Both the position numbers and the translations under genes were made by a program. A DNA stretch of 64,000 bases, taken from Endocalyx cinctus. Taxonomy: Eukaryota > Ascomycota > Sordariomycetes > Amphisphaeriales > Apiosporaceae. The stretch covers positions 3,536,019 to 3,600,018 of the forward strand of contig BCKC01000007.1 in assembly GCA_001600455.1 (NCBI GenBank), written 5' to 3'. Below are positions 11,317 through 23,995 of the stretch, piece by piece (the stretch's first letter is position 1; each line of letters opens with the position of its first letter). The notes beneath the pieces were generated by a model. That model did no database searches. It worked only from the letters and a program-made list of their open reading frames with translations, and was not told where the DNA came from.

Positions 11317-12453
11317 TATGAATATATATTATTTCCCTTTCTCTTCCTTTCTCTTGTTGGTATCTAAAAGAAAAGACAAGCTGCCAAATTTCAAACCCCA
11401 CTCTATTTTATGAGAACATTTGAAAAAAAGCTTCTTGCAAGTAAAGAAAAAAAGATAGGTAGAGGAGAGAAAGAAGAAGTTGAGAAGAAAGAAAGAAAGA
11501 AAGATGAAAAGAAAAATTCAAATGGAAGAAAGGGTATATCTATCTGTTTTGGGAATAACGGTGAAGGCGTAGGTAAGGGTTATACAGGAGGTCTTTTTTT
11601 TTTTCTCTCTCTATGAGGGAGCTTTCTAATAGGTAACAAGAGGTGGACTGATTGATTAGATTTGATAGTATTAAAGTAAGTACGTGTAGACTGTAGTACC
11701 TTGTAGTGGCGTGAGGATGGGTTTACCGATATTTTAATTTTTTTTCCCTTTTCTCTTTTCCCCAACTGAAGGGATTGGGGCGATGATATGAAACGGATTT
11801 CATTATCCAATCATACAGGGAATTAAAAGCATGAAGACCCCTAATTCGTATGTTGTACATTACCCCACTCTATCTATTACGTTCCCTTCCAGTTGGCACG
11901 GTATAGCAGATCTAGGCTCTAGCATAGTACATACCTAGGTAGTACTCTATAGTTGTAGTGGACCTATTATAGGCGGACTATAGCTGACAGGGGGACCTGT
12001 GGGGTTTTGATCTGAGGGGTTGAGAGAAGGAGGGAAGCCAGGAAGTCGGTGTGCTAACTCCTGAATATCTTATTGATAAGGGAGGTAACAATACCGGATG
12101 ATCACGTCAAAATACCACAGGAAGCAAAAAATGTATAAAAAGATAAATGATACCTGGAGGAATAATAACAACCATAATAAGAAAAAGAAGAATAAAATCT
12201 GACATATAGTATTACAGAGAGTAAGAAATTAAAACTAAGGTATCGTATCAGCCTCCTGAACTCCGTCTATTTCCGTGAATTTTCCTACCATCATCTTATC
12301 ATCAATCTTTAGTAAAGTGTCTATTTATGCAACAAAGTTCATTTTATAACCACTTCGCATTCGATGCCCGGTATATAAAGCAGAAAAGTGAAAAAAGAAG
12401 GAAAAAAAAAAAAGGAGACGAGAAACTATAAAGGGGTATCATGATAGAAAATT
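11317..12453. other. Intergenic spacer
   Basis: About 1.1 kb upstream of the desaturase and downstream of the GH43 gene. It is A/G-rich near 11410-11540, with a TACCTAGGTA palindrome near 11935. No gene found. Confidence 0.5.
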
Positions 12454-13698
12454 CTACGCGACGATTTCGGGCCAGCCAGAATCGAAGTTCAGCTTGTTCC
12501 AGCCAAACTCATATCTTTTCAACGGAGTCTTCGTTTTCGTGTCATATGGTACTAATCGGCCATTAGCGAATCGTCACATCTCTAAAAATAAAAAATAAAC
12601 CATCGACTCACCATAATGATAATACATAATTGGACCACCAACCTCCTTATCCACCATGACACCCTGACCACCGGGAGCCCAGATATCATCGTGCGAGGCT
12701 AAGACCAACTTACCACCGCTCTTATCGGCGCAGCTCCTCCCCTGATCGTCGACGAAGTCGCCGCGGGGCGTCTTGGACCGGCAGACCATGACCTTGTAAA
12801 CGTCGCCGACGTCGACCCAGGTATTCGTCTTGATCTTCTGCGGGCAGCAACGGCCGGACGAGAAGAACAGGTAGTACCACCCTTGCCACTTGAAGACGCC
12901 TCCGGCCTCCGACGGACCGCCGTCCGGAAACGCCTTGGTCACGTTATTGGCCAGGTGCGTGATATTCTTGTCCGCCTCGGCCGCCGTGACGTCGGCCGCC
13001 GCGACTTGGGTGGGCGGGTCGGCCAGCGGGATCTGGTAGATCCCTTGCTGGTACGAGCCGAAGGTGAGAAGATTTTGAACCTTCCCTTCCGAGTCGTTAT
13101 AGTGCAGCAGGTCGGCGTCTAGGATGTTGTACCGGGGCTCCCAGGGGATCTCGAGACGCGTGAGCTCGGACCAGCTGCCGACCTCGAGGTTCTTGGACGT
13201 GGCCGTAAGGATGCAGGCGCCGTGATACCACGTCTTTGCCTTTTGATTCTGGATCCCGACCGAGCCGTAGTTGAACTGGTGGTTGTTCATGTACACGTAG
13301 TAGGTGTCCTCGATCCGGCTGATAGACGGGGCTCCGCCGAACTCGGGAAAATCGGCGCTCCCTTCGAAATTCCAAGGTCCGTACAGAGAGTCGGCGGTCC
13401 AGACGCTTCCGTTCTTGCCGGTCGTGTACAAGAAAAGCTTGTTATCGGAAGCGCGACGGATCAAGGTAGGATCCAATGTCTGTGACCTGTTGTTGTTTGG
13501 GATGGTGCCCTTCATAGCCACCGGGCCCAGTGCAACGGAAGAAGAAGAAGAAGAAGAAGAAGAAGAGCCTACGGATGGATTTGAAGTTGCGCCCACATTG
13601 GCCTGGCCAGAGTCGTTTTTATTACCAACGGAGGTCTTCTTCGTCAGGCCTACCGCTAGAGCGGTGACGAGCGAGATTAATCTGGTGAGGGTTAGCAT
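12454..13698 (-). CDS. Secreted glycoside hydrolase family 43 (arabinanase-like)
   Basis: A predicted secreted five-bladed beta-propeller glycosidase acting on arabinan or arabinoxylan side chains of plant cell walls. Exon 1 is 13698-12612 and exon 2 is 12551-12454, joined in phase to 394 residues. The start at 13698 gives a signal peptide (MLTLTRLISLVTALAVG); an upstream in-frame ATG at 13743 would put 15 residues before it. GH43 acidic residues are visible: Asp in LDPTLIR (about 76), Asp in ILDADLLH and Glu in GPSEAGGVFKW (about 264). A Ser homopolymer near residues 44-54 comes from a GAA/TTC repeat and forms a linker after the signal. WAPGGQGVMVD near the C-terminus resembles the family's GPGH segment. 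Exact substrate specificity cannot be told from sequence. Confidence 0.9.
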
Positions 13699-15721
13699 AG
13701 TGCCGAGAGAGTACGTAGTTCGTGACAAAGAGCAAAGCAACACTCGGGGTGAGGTTGAAGGGCCCTAGGGGATATTTATAGATATCAGAAATAACAAAGA
13801 ACTTACACGAGGGCGGTTAATATGGGTAGATATATCCTTATGACCTTGCTCCTCTTCTTCCACGGCTTCCGCGGTGTGGCGTCTAGGGAGCTGTGTAGGG
13901 AGGGTGCATCCATGATTGCTTCGATAAAATGAAATAGTAGACACCTTTACTCATTTACTTCCATGTTGGTGCGGCTCGGCCGCACAGGAACGATCTTTTT
14001 TTTTTTTTTTTGGTGTGAAGGAATGCGGCGTATTTGGTTCAGTGATGTAAAATAAAAGATGTCACTTATCCATCATCGGCTAGTCGAGGTTTCTTTGCTG
14101 CTCAATGGCCTAGGCGCTGTTGGTTTGTGGAAGATATTGACCGTAAATAAATAAACAATGAGAAAGAAATCAATTAAGTTGGGAGACTACAGCTCCACAA
14201 TGAAACCAGTTCTTTATTTTCAGATCAACTCTTCGCTGCGCCGCCCTTTATGAATGCAAGGCGGTTCTCTGTCAGCAGAAGTAGGATGTACCGTTGGGAT
14301 GAGTGAAAATGACGGATGGGGGCGGTGTATTTGGTTTATTAACTTAGGTCATAAAATCCAATACCGCATATCGCTCACTTTCCCCCCCTTTATGCCTGAT
14401 GGTTCAATATGACCTTTTAAAAAAATTGAATAAGTTTGTTTGAATATGATTCATTTTTTTAAGTCAGAGTTGGTCATTATGAAGTGGGTGAATAATACAT
14501 ATAAATGCTCGAGTCACGTAGATAGAAAGCCTCTTAGGTCGATACAGCATCTCAACTTCCTTTTCCTCTCTCCCTCTCCCTCTTTCTTAATAATAGTCCC
14601 CATCAGTCCTTCACGGCACAAGTCAAACAACTTGAAGTTACATGTTATGTCGGGACGGAGTTTTAAGGTAACCGTGCTCTGTGCCGGGACTTTTTTGATT
14701 GGTGCTTGAGGTATGAAACATGTTCCCTTTCTACTGGCCCCGGGTCTGTAAATGTCGCAGGCAAGTCCCTGCTTAAGCGCTAAAACAACATCAACTGTGT
14801 TATGTAACACTTCACGCTATCTTCGCATATCTATATCCATCTTCCAAGGTTACAACGGTATATTTGAAGAGTGGATATAAAGGAATTATGTTCTTATGTA
14901 AAAGTTCTAGATAATGAGATCCTGAGATCCTGAGATCCTGAGATCCTACGGTTATATAGTACAATAGGGGCGTAGTGCGGTTGGTTCTAATAATGGAAAA
15001 CAAAGAGAGGCGCATATCTGCCGTGAATGTAGATCCCAACATAAACACGGTATGTACGGACGATCAGGTCTGTCAGGGTATCGAAATTTAAATATAAGAA
15101 TAGAATCAATTAGTTTCCGGATACCGATACGGGCAGACGGGCTGACGGGGTCCAGGGACGCAGGTGACAGGTACGGGAAAAAATCGCCAAGAACGGTCAT
15201 AAACCGGGCATCCTGTCCTGTCCATCTATCTAGGTATTTATCTCGCTCAATACTGTATAAAACGTAATCAAAGTCCAACTACGGAATAAATTTGACAAAA
15301 TAAGTTGGTACACCTACACCCAAGAGCGTATACTTATATTCATTGAAAATAAAAAACAGTAACAAAAGAGAAAATAGACTCCAAGATTCAATATCGTGAC
15401 GCTTTGAATGGAAATCTTTATATAAAATTTACCATAGTAGATCCATTATTGACACATATCATGGAAATCCCCGCCGTTTAAGGCTAAGATTGAGTTCACC
15501 ATTACGTTTTCCGAGCTTCGGGCCCCACTCAACCTGCTCCAACCTCCAAAGCATCGAACAGCACCTTCACCAAAATTAATGAACACATATATATACATAT
15601 ACGTACACATATACAAATATATCTTAAAAAGAAGTAAACGTTCCGACACCGCTTATTGTCAAACGTAAAGTTGACTTGCATCACAACTTTCGCTTCAATA
15701 AAAGAATAAACAATAGAAATC
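13699..15721. other. Intergenic spacer between divergent genes
   Basis: About 2 kb shared upstream region of the GH43 gene (minus) and the F-box-like gene (plus). It holds a poly-T run near 13996 and a short 10-bp tandem repeat at 14914-14948. Small open frames show no known domain. Confidence 0.5.
14914..14948 (+). repeat. 10-bp tandem repeat, GAGATCCT unit
   Basis: GAGATCCT recurs four times at 10-bp spacing (TGAGATCCTGAGATCCTGAG and onward) before the sequence continues into TACGG. Confidence 0.9.
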
Positions 15722-17718
15722 ATGGCTCTCTTTGTAGACTTGGAAGAAGAAGCTGAACCGCCCGAGACCGGTTATCCTAATCAACATCATCGATACGCCA
15801 CCAAACCAGAATGGAACGTCCAACTCACGAGACACGTAGACAGTAGCTCTACAACGCCGACGCCGACCCCCGATGCGAACTTGACTCCTCCGGTTACTCC
15901 TCCCAATGTGAACGAAGACGACAAGCACGAGGCTCCTCAGGATATCCAAAGCGAGACTCCGAAGAGGAATCTCATGGCCGAGGCTCTCGGATGCTATCCG
16001 TATGCTGAGCTACCTTTTCCCTCCATTTTCTCTACATAAAAACTCTTCTTTGTCTTGAGTTAGCACGGACAAAGTAGCTAGCCTTTACGTTATATCCATT
16101 GCACGAAAGTGGTCACGATCGTGGGTCGTGATACCGCGAGCGTGTCAGAATTAACACCGAGCAAAATCAATTTATAGATAAGGCTAACGTAGAAATGTTA
16201 ACCGGCCTTCGGCGTTGCCTCTTCTCCAATTTACAGAATCGTCATGTCGATCGCGACGCAGCTCGATCTGAACACTATCGACGACCTGTCGCGTACCTGC
16301 CGGGGCGTGCACGACGCTCTGCTGCAGTACCGCGTCCCCGTCCTCGCGCATACCCTCCACTGCGCTAACGAGCACCTCCCCGTCGACCCCGACGATACCT
16401 TCCGCTACCGTGCTCGCGCCGGAAACTACTTTTACACCGAGAACTTGAACCGCCGCGGGGCTGGCACCGAATATAGCGGTAAGAGCGGCAGCTGCGCTAG
16501 GGATATGGTCGCCGAGTGTAGGCGCTGCGCGAGGGTCGTTTGTCGGGTAAGGAAATTTTTCCAATATAAACCGTTCTTTTCTTTCTCGTGGTTTTATATC
16601 ATAACCGCACCCCTATCCTTTTTCGAGTTTGTTGAATCCGATAATGTCCTCCATGTCGGTCCTATACCGGGGCGAGCGGTTGTATTTCATGATAATATGG
16701 GGAGATTGATAACGAATAAGATGAATGGAAGATCGTAACTTGGGGCTGACTTGATCAAACAAATCTTCACCTATCTCTTTCCAGAATTGCGCTATTAAAC
16801 CACCTCGTCAAAACCTTCTACGTCACAGACACCGACGCCTATGCGTTCCCTGCACGAAGGCGCCGCTACCTAGTCTCGTAAAGCCGGCCTTGAAACCCGA
16901 CACCAAGCTCGATTCACCCGAGATGCGCCAGGCTATATGCTCGTGCGCTAGCGAAGGGGTCTTCCTCTGCCAACCCTGCGGAAGGAGCATATTGGGATCA
17001 GATCATGATTATCAATCGTACGTCATCTCCCTTTGACCATTTTACACCTTTCGCCCCTTGGTACTAGTATAAAATATGGAAAAGTTAATTTGATGTTTCC
17101 CCCTCCCTCTCCTCCCTATCGTTTAGAATCTGGAGATGGAGAAACCAATACGGCGACGTCATAGGCGGCGTCGGCACCGGTATCGGCGAGGGTGACCGAG
17201 GCGTCATCTGCGGACGGGACGGAAGTTGCTGCGGCGCCAAGGAGAAGGAGCAGGAGACGGACTGCGACGCCGAGGACGCGCGCGAGTTCGAGGAGTGGGG
17301 TCGGGACAGGGAAAACAGAAACGGTAACGGAAACATGGCTATCACGACCGCCGTAACCAGCAGGCCGAGCTTAGCTTCGGCATCTAACTCGTCCTCCACC
17401 TCCTCCCTCGCCACCACGATCGACGGAGGGAGTGGCATCAGCAGCAGTAGACACACGCCTAGTCCTAATCCTCAACAGCAGCAACAGTCGCTTTTTCGCC
17501 CCGGGTACTCTCGTCACGAGGTGGAGGGAATAGGGGGCGTCGTCAAGACCATGCTGGTCAAGATCGTGAAGGTCGGCGCTTGCGTTCCGGAGTTCGAGGA
17601 CGAGAAGAATAAAGGCGTCATTTTAGAACGTGAGGTCTCGGGGAGGAGTCGTAGCTGGTGCGGTTGGTGTTGGAGGGTCATCCCTGGTTCGAAAGATCGG
17701 GAGGAGATACAGACTTGA
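15722..17718 (+). CDS. F-box-like Cys-rich protein
   Basis: Function unknown; probably an F-box-like protein. Exons 15722-15999, 16237-16546, 16785-17017 and 17127-17718 join in phase to 470 residues. The N-terminal 90 residues are acidic and Pro/Thr-rich. After the first intron comes IVMSIATQLDLNTIDDLSRT followed by CRGVHDALLQY, an F-box-like pattern. Next are paired cysteines (ECRRCARVVC, CVPC, CSC, CQPCG, CCGAKEK, CDAED) that suggest a zinc-binding fold. The C-terminal third is Ser/Gln-rich and ends in a hydrophobic, Cys/Trp-containing stretch. If the F-box reading is right it would act as a substrate adaptor of an SCF ubiquitin ligase; that is inference. Confidence 0.8.
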
Positions 17719-18506
17719 GATTTGACGTTGAGATATATGACCTTCACTCTATGTTCTTTTTCCGCCTCTTTTCTAGTTTACGGGATCGGGGATTTTTTTT
17801 CCTTTTAGTCTATAGACGGATGGGTGCATAAATGAATGAATGGATAACAAGGTCGGTTAGGATAGGATAGGTTAGGCTGAATGGGACTTGCTTGTACATA
17901 CAACCAGTCGTATGTATAAACAGATGAATGATCGGAGTCTGCAACCCGTAAGCAAGGGGGCAGCATATAACAATGCGAGCTTGAGGTTATGTTAGGGATA
18001 TATCCCCACGTGCAAAATGAACCACATTATGCTTGAGATTTGCTAAACTTGAAAAAAAAAAATGAAAAAAAAAAGGATATTCCTCCAAGAGGAAGAGATG
18101 TGTACAATTGAAGTCTGAGGGTGATAGTTTGTAAATTTGTTTTATTTATCAGCTTTTTTCTTCTTTGATATACAATATACAAATATAGGCAAGAGGAGAT
18201 AGCTATCTCATATCGTCTTCTTCCCTATCTCCTGTTTATACCTTCTTGCTTTCTATATGAAACATCACCTTGCTAACTAGCGAGCTGATGTGCTTGTTTT
18301 TGGGCTATATTTTCATCGTACCATAGTAATACACTTTGTCTCTTCATCCAGTTCTCTCTCTCTCCCTTGTCTCTCAAATTCCAACTACCCGTAAAAGCAT
18401 ATATCAGATGTTAATATAGTTTTTATTTTTAATTTTTTTGTCCCTTCCGAGTTGAATGGCGGTTAAAGGTAGCAGATAATACGTAAATTCCTATACGAAA
18501 ACCGTC
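17719..18506. other. Convergent intergenic spacer
   Basis: About 0.8 kb between two 3' ends, AT-rich with poly-A runs near 18050-18075 and T-rich sequence at 18420-18440. Nothing else seen. Confidence 0.5.
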
Positions 18507-19169
18507 TTATAACTCGCCCCTGAGAAGCATAGCCTTCCTCTTCTGCCTGTCCTCCCTGGCCCTCGTCCGGATGGGACCCCAACGGGCCTTGATAGCGGCC
18601 TTGCGAGCCCACTCGCGCTCTCGGTATTCCTGGGGGGCCTGCTCGGAGCAGCACATGATGACGAAGAACTTGGTGCACTCGAACTTCTTGGCGAGCCTGA
18701 CGACGCTCCACTGAACCGGGTCCGACGCTCTCAAGCGACGCATCTCCTCCACCTGCTCGCGCGTGACGTTGTACTTGGGCCTCGCGGCCTGCTCCGCGCC
18801 CTTATCGATCGGAGGGGGTACCGTCGCCGCGTCCGCCGTCGGCCCCATCGATCGCAGCAGCTGCGCCAGGTTCGCCTGACGGCGCGGATCCGACTTGGGT
18901 AGGAATATGAACGGCGTGTGGTATACCGAGGGAGTCGACGGCGGCGGGTTGTACACGATCTGGTTGTGTCCTTGCTCCGGGACGAGAAAGGACGGGTGAG
19001 GCGGGATTTTGAGGGCTTTCTTCGTGCGCGCCGTGCTGGATTGATATCGGCGTGGTATTATCGTCGTCGTCGTAGCTAAGGGTGCTTCTGCCGCAACAGC
19101 CGTGGCCGGGCGGGCGAGGTGCCCGGAGAAGCTCCCGAGCTGTCTTAATACTAGATGCCGGGTTTCCAT
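18507..19169 (-). CDS. mrpl20: Mitochondrial large-subunit ribosomal protein mL58 (MRPL20 family)
   Basis: A fungus-specific protein of the mitochondrial large ribosomal subunit (yeast Mrpl20 / mL58). Single exon of 220 residues. The N-terminus is rich in Arg/Ala/Thr without acidic residues (METRHLVLRQLGSFSGHLAR), as expected for a mitochondrial presequence. The mature part starts around RRYQSST. The conserved family block is PPPSTPSVYHTPFIFLPKSD followed by PRRQANL. The C-terminal half has YNVTREQVEEMRRLRASDP, VRLAKKFECTKFFVIMC and a strongly basic tail. Length fits the family. No introns and no sign of damage. Confidence 0.92.
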   Translation of the reverse strand: METRHLVLRQLGSFSGHLARPATAVAAEAPLATTTTIIPRRYQSSTARTKKALKIPPHPSFLVPEQGHNQIVYNPPPSTPSVYHTPFIFLPKSDPRRQANLAQLLRSMGPTADAATVPPPIDKGAEQAARPKYNVTREQVEEMRRLRASDPVQWSVVRLAKKFECTKFFVIMCCSEQAPQEYREREWARKAAIKARWGPIRTRAREDRQKRKAMLLRGEL

Positions 19170-22100
19170 CCTTCCCTTTTTTTTTATCTACCGGTTTCTA
19201 ATTGATTTTCGGATGGTGCCGGTGGTGTAAGAGAAAGGAGGTATATTCCAATTACGTAGGTATCGCCTCGATTGGTAGGCCAATTGATTTTCTCATCTGT
19301 GATATAGGGACGAAGATTGAATAGAATTAAGAAAAGACAAAAAGTAAATTGGAAAAAAAAAGGAACGTTTAGGACAATCGGAATCGGATGAATTGATCAA
19401 TATTTATTCATATCGAATTCAATAAAACCTCATCTGTTTACCTCTCTCTGTCGCCTGACCAGATCAATCAATTATCTCCTAGATGGAGAAAAAAAAAGCT
19501 TCTACTTTCCAATGGATCCGTCTGGCTTCACGGATATTTGGATGGCCCGATAAAAAAAAAAGTATTATGTAAGCGGACAGAGAAAATATACTAGTACTAC
19601 CGATAGAAGATAGTAGATAAGCTAGGATAAGATAAGACTTGATAAATAATGCACAAATGACAAAGAACAAGGGATAGGGTATGTGCCAGGTACCTAGGTA
19701 TCTAAGGACTATTACCTAATCCTTCTATTCCGTACTTTGTACTGACCCCTGAATCTTCCTCCTGTCAAATCTGAACTTTGGAACCATGCAGCCAGCATCT
19801 TTTGTGATGGTGGTGTCGAATTCCTAATACTGTTACTACACAAGAGGCTCCTGAAGTTTCACCTATTATTTCTTACTATTCTTACATATCTAGCATATAC
19901 ATACGTATCTTCTACAGTCTTAAATTGGATTTCAAATATGAGATCCATAAATTTTATTATTCTTGTTTTGATCACCTGTCATTGAAAAAAGGTGGTGCAA
20001 TGCAATTCAGGTTTACGCTTTTTAACTCGATCTCGTTATATGTTAGTATTTTAATACCAACCAAAGTCGTCCTCGGTAGGTGGATCTGCCCCAAATCAAT
20101 TTCTTCCGAATCGAGACGCAACAGCCCCTCAGTGTGACGTATGGTCCATCGGAGACACATGTTTCATCGACGAAATATCGAGAAATCCTACTTGTGCCAG
20201 ATTGAGGTGATGGTGTGGTGCGCGCTCGCTTGCTGATAGGCAATAAATTAGGATTTGCGAATTGACGTCGTTGGGCCGTCAGCTCATCCTCTCACACGTC
20301 CGCGAATACCGGGATGTGAAATTTAACAGTAATAATGACAAGGAGGACTCTAGAATATTACATTATTATTATTATTATTTGAAGTAAAATGCATTGAATA
20401 TAGGTAGAGGGAAGTAAAGAGAGAAGAGATATGCTACGTAGATAGCACAGAGAGAGGGAGAGGGAGAGGGAGAGGGATAAGGGTGGGAGAAGAAAAGGGT
20501 ATCTCTATTTTCAGAAACTTTTTTTTTTATATAAAAGTGACTCAACTTGCATTGAAGTTTATGCGATATGACCTGCGTCTGAACATCCAATTGGGTCGTA
20601 CTGACGCTACAGGGACATAGGATCTTCCCAGCCTTCATCCACTTCCCGACGAAAGTAGAATGAATTCACAAAGGGCTGTACAGCCTGTACTTCTCGACTT
20701 ACGTAGTTAGGTACCTACGTAGGTAGTATGTTTTATCAAAATACTACAAATCAGGCTTAGCGTACTTTGGGAATCGCCGCTTTTGCTCAGGCTCGTCTTA
20801 GTTAATTCTACTTAAGTCGTCAAGGGACTATGTATACTTTTATGTAAAAGTTATGCAAATGGTAGTACTTTAAATGGCTTAGAAAACGGTTAACGCTTGA
20901 TATTACGTTTCAGCCAACTAGCACAGTGTCTCAATATTGAAAATATGATTATGCGCTTGATAAGGAGCATATTCGTAGACTAAAGGCTTGGAGTTTTTTC
21001 GGAGGAGGACGACTTCCTTAGAGACATCAAAAGCCTACTTGATACACATTTTCGCTCCAATGCTTACTTAGAAGTGACTGGACTATTCTGCTCGTATTAA
21101 CATACCAATTAATTACCTGTACCACAGAATTAGTAGTAGACAGATGGGGTAATGTGGCACTATACGTTGTAGTTACTGCCAATGACCGGTACTGGCCTAG
21201 GAATTACCTATATAGAGGGCTCAAGTCCCCTAAAGTATTCGAAATAAGTTAGGAATCGATGGCGTTGAACCTTTGCCCGTTAGATATGCATACCCCTTAT
21301 ATCTAACAATACCTGTAAGTATATTTGACCTACCGACTATATAGGTGCTACACAATCGACACGGTAACTCGGGGACCATATTACATTCTCGTATGAGTCG
21401 ACAAGCAGCCGCTCCCATCGTCAAGTGTTCTCACCAACGCTTATGTTCCGATCTGAACCGAGAAGTGTAGTGACGAGGTCTTAATTTCTGAAACCAAAAC
21501 TTCTCTCGTCTATTTCGGGATAACATTCTGTCCGGCATAGGAGAATCGAGGTATCAGTCTTGCATACCTCTTCGAATCCAACCACGAGACCCAAGACTCG
21601 AGCCGACAGAGAACGATGCGATTCAAAGGCCTAGGCGGGAGCGAGGAACAAAAGTGAGGGTGATGAAGAGAGTGTCCTTTTTTTCTCCCCGATTTGAGTT
21701 AATACGGGGAATGTTTATTTTCAAACTTAGTAGCCGTCTGAGCGCATGTCAAGTGTTGCGGAGTGAGTGCACGAGGAAGTGGGCAATTCCCGAGGCTGAG
21801 AAAACCTGGGGTCGTAAGCTTCTCCGCAACCACAGCTAATGATTAAACTCATAAGAGATAACATGTGCTGTATTATAAGGTCGTGTGTTGGGCGGATCTA
21901 TTATATATATATATCCATTGTACATAGGATGTTAATAAAAAGTTGGATCATACATAGTAAGTAGGTATACGTACTAATAAGTACTTAAATATACTGTATA
22001 CTGTAATGTAGTATTAATTTTCTATGTAAGAAGTCAGTAGTAAGCAATAAAAAACGTTCAATTAAATCATCCGTTTTATATTCCGTACAGTTTGAAATAA

Positions 22101-23995
22101 CGTAGATAGATTTATGCATAAGTGAGACGACACTCTGCTGTCTGGCTCGTATGCTAAGGCTCGTTCTAAAAGCGGCATGGTTCACGTTAAATCCCCCTCT
22201 ATACTCCGTACTGCTACTTGATCTTACAAGAAACAGTCGAGCAACATCAGCTTCGTTCCCTGTCTTGTCTCCTTGTGTCGTGACAGGGAAACATGGGTTG
22301 ATCATCTAATCATGTAGCTCGTGACAACTTTTACGAATGTCAAATTACGTGCGTCTTCGTAAATAGGCTACATAACCCACAAACCACGAACCCATCCATC
22401 TCTTATCATTTTATTAATGTGTGACATTATCATTGCCTAATATACCCTTGACTTATACATATATATGTATATCTATCGAACTTTTGTAGTCAACATCTCC
22501 CCAGAAAAATAATAGTTGAAACCTGTATTGTACTCGTTTAGAAACTACATATATATATATATTAGGTCAGGGAGAAATCCAGAGAAATCCATCTTGATCA
22601 GACAAACATCAACCGACGATTAACACGTTCCACAGTTGAGGTTTTATTTCTCGCTCCAAGCTTCTTCTGATTTATTGATGTGATACGGCTTTTATAAGAC
22701 AAATCCGGCAATTCTTAGTCCTAATTCATAGGCACACATGCAAGCTAAGAATTTTTTGAAGAGTCAGAAGGGAATAAAAGATCTCCATAAATTAAGTTGA
22801 ACAAGTTATCCCGAGATATCTGGTAGAAACACATACGGTACGCTAAGTTACATATTTATATTGCACATACGCAACGGACCATTTCGGGTTTTATTAACGA
22901 TCCGGACACGGATAACGTTGTGATCTTTTACCCTACTTACCTCATTCTATCGTTTGACATCTACGTCTGCGGTTTTCTGCGAGAGAGAGAAAAAAAAACA
23001 ATTTCACTTACGCAAACATTTTTATTCTCCTAGATTGAAGTACCAAATATATTAAGTGTATTTATCTTTTTTCAGTACACGATAGAGTTACACCACCTTC
23101 GTCGCGACAAGAAGGGTATTGCCGATCAACCTCACTAAGCATTTAGTCCCTTGTGGTGTCCGTCATATCTCAGTTTCCCCGCCGTAAGGGTCGCGCTCCT
23201 CCACGTACCGCCCGATTATATACAACTCAGCGCCTCCTGAAGAAATACATTCTTCAATAGCTATTAGCGACAGCCCCCTTTCATTCGAAAAACTCTGAGG
23301 TATAACCTGCAGCCTGTATAATCCGCGCCCCGCGTCTTCCTTAAAACAGCCTTGCACTTTGCTTCTTGCGACCTGCGACAACAAACGGAGGACAACAGAC
23401 GAATAGGAACGTACCAAAGAGGCATAACAACATCACCTAGCGAGGGAAGGTAAAACTTGCCAACGCACATAACACGCCAATCCGCGTCGAGCACTTGCTA
23501 CATCGCGAAATAAGCTAAATCAAGGTGAGGGCGGTCTATTTAATCTTCTACATTAACCTTCTCCTTCTTATTTTCTTTCTTCTTCGGAAAAGGAAAGGAA
23601 AGAAGCTATCAAAAAAAAAAAAAAATCATTACGGATAAGTTGTAAATGGCGATCTCCTCTTACCGTAACGAGAACAGTAATATCTATTTGTCTCTTCCCG
23701 CTGTTCATCTTGTCCTCCTTGTCTTCCTTCCGCTGGCAATCCCTTCAATCGACGAGTCAGACATAAGGCACAAAACTTGTTGAAAGTCTATTACGCTATT
23801 TGTCTTGCTCTCGAGAGAAAGGAAACGTGCTATTCTCTCTCTCTATCTCTCTCTTTTTTTGGATTGCAACTAACGATGATTTCCTCATACTCGTTTAGGA
23901 AATTGATTGCTGCTCGCACTACTCAATATCTATCGTTCGAGCCGACCCCGTCTATAATTCACTGCACCGATTCTCCGTCGGTTCGTATTAAAACG
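19170..23995. other. Very large gene-free spacer
   Basis: About 4.8 kb without a supported gene. It is AT-rich and contains a GGTACCTAGGTA palindrome near 19690, a GAGGGA repeat at 20451-20477 and AT-alternating stretches near 21900 and 22550. Around 20900-21100 there are short frames that look protein-like but match nothing I recognise. An upstream in-frame extension of the following gene begins at 23777, but I consider it leader. The region could hold the long 5' UTR of that gene or non-coding RNA; neither is visible. Confidence 0.45.
20451..20477 (+). repeat. GAGGGA hexamer repeat
   Basis: AGAGGGAGAGGGAGAGGGAG-type array of about four to five units. Confidence 0.9.

Noticed and set aside
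21570..21595. TTCGAATCC near 21576 as a tRNA B box
   Set aside because: No matching stems, A box or acceptor arm found on either side.
23163..23494. Overlapping minus-strand frames of 76-84 codons
   Set aside because: No recognisable domain, no splice support and AT-rich surroundings; not enough evidence for a gene.
23777..23995. N-terminal extension of the disordered protein
   Set aside because: Encoded partly by CT repeats and rich in Leu/Ser; MSVTPAGIK at 23996 is the better start.
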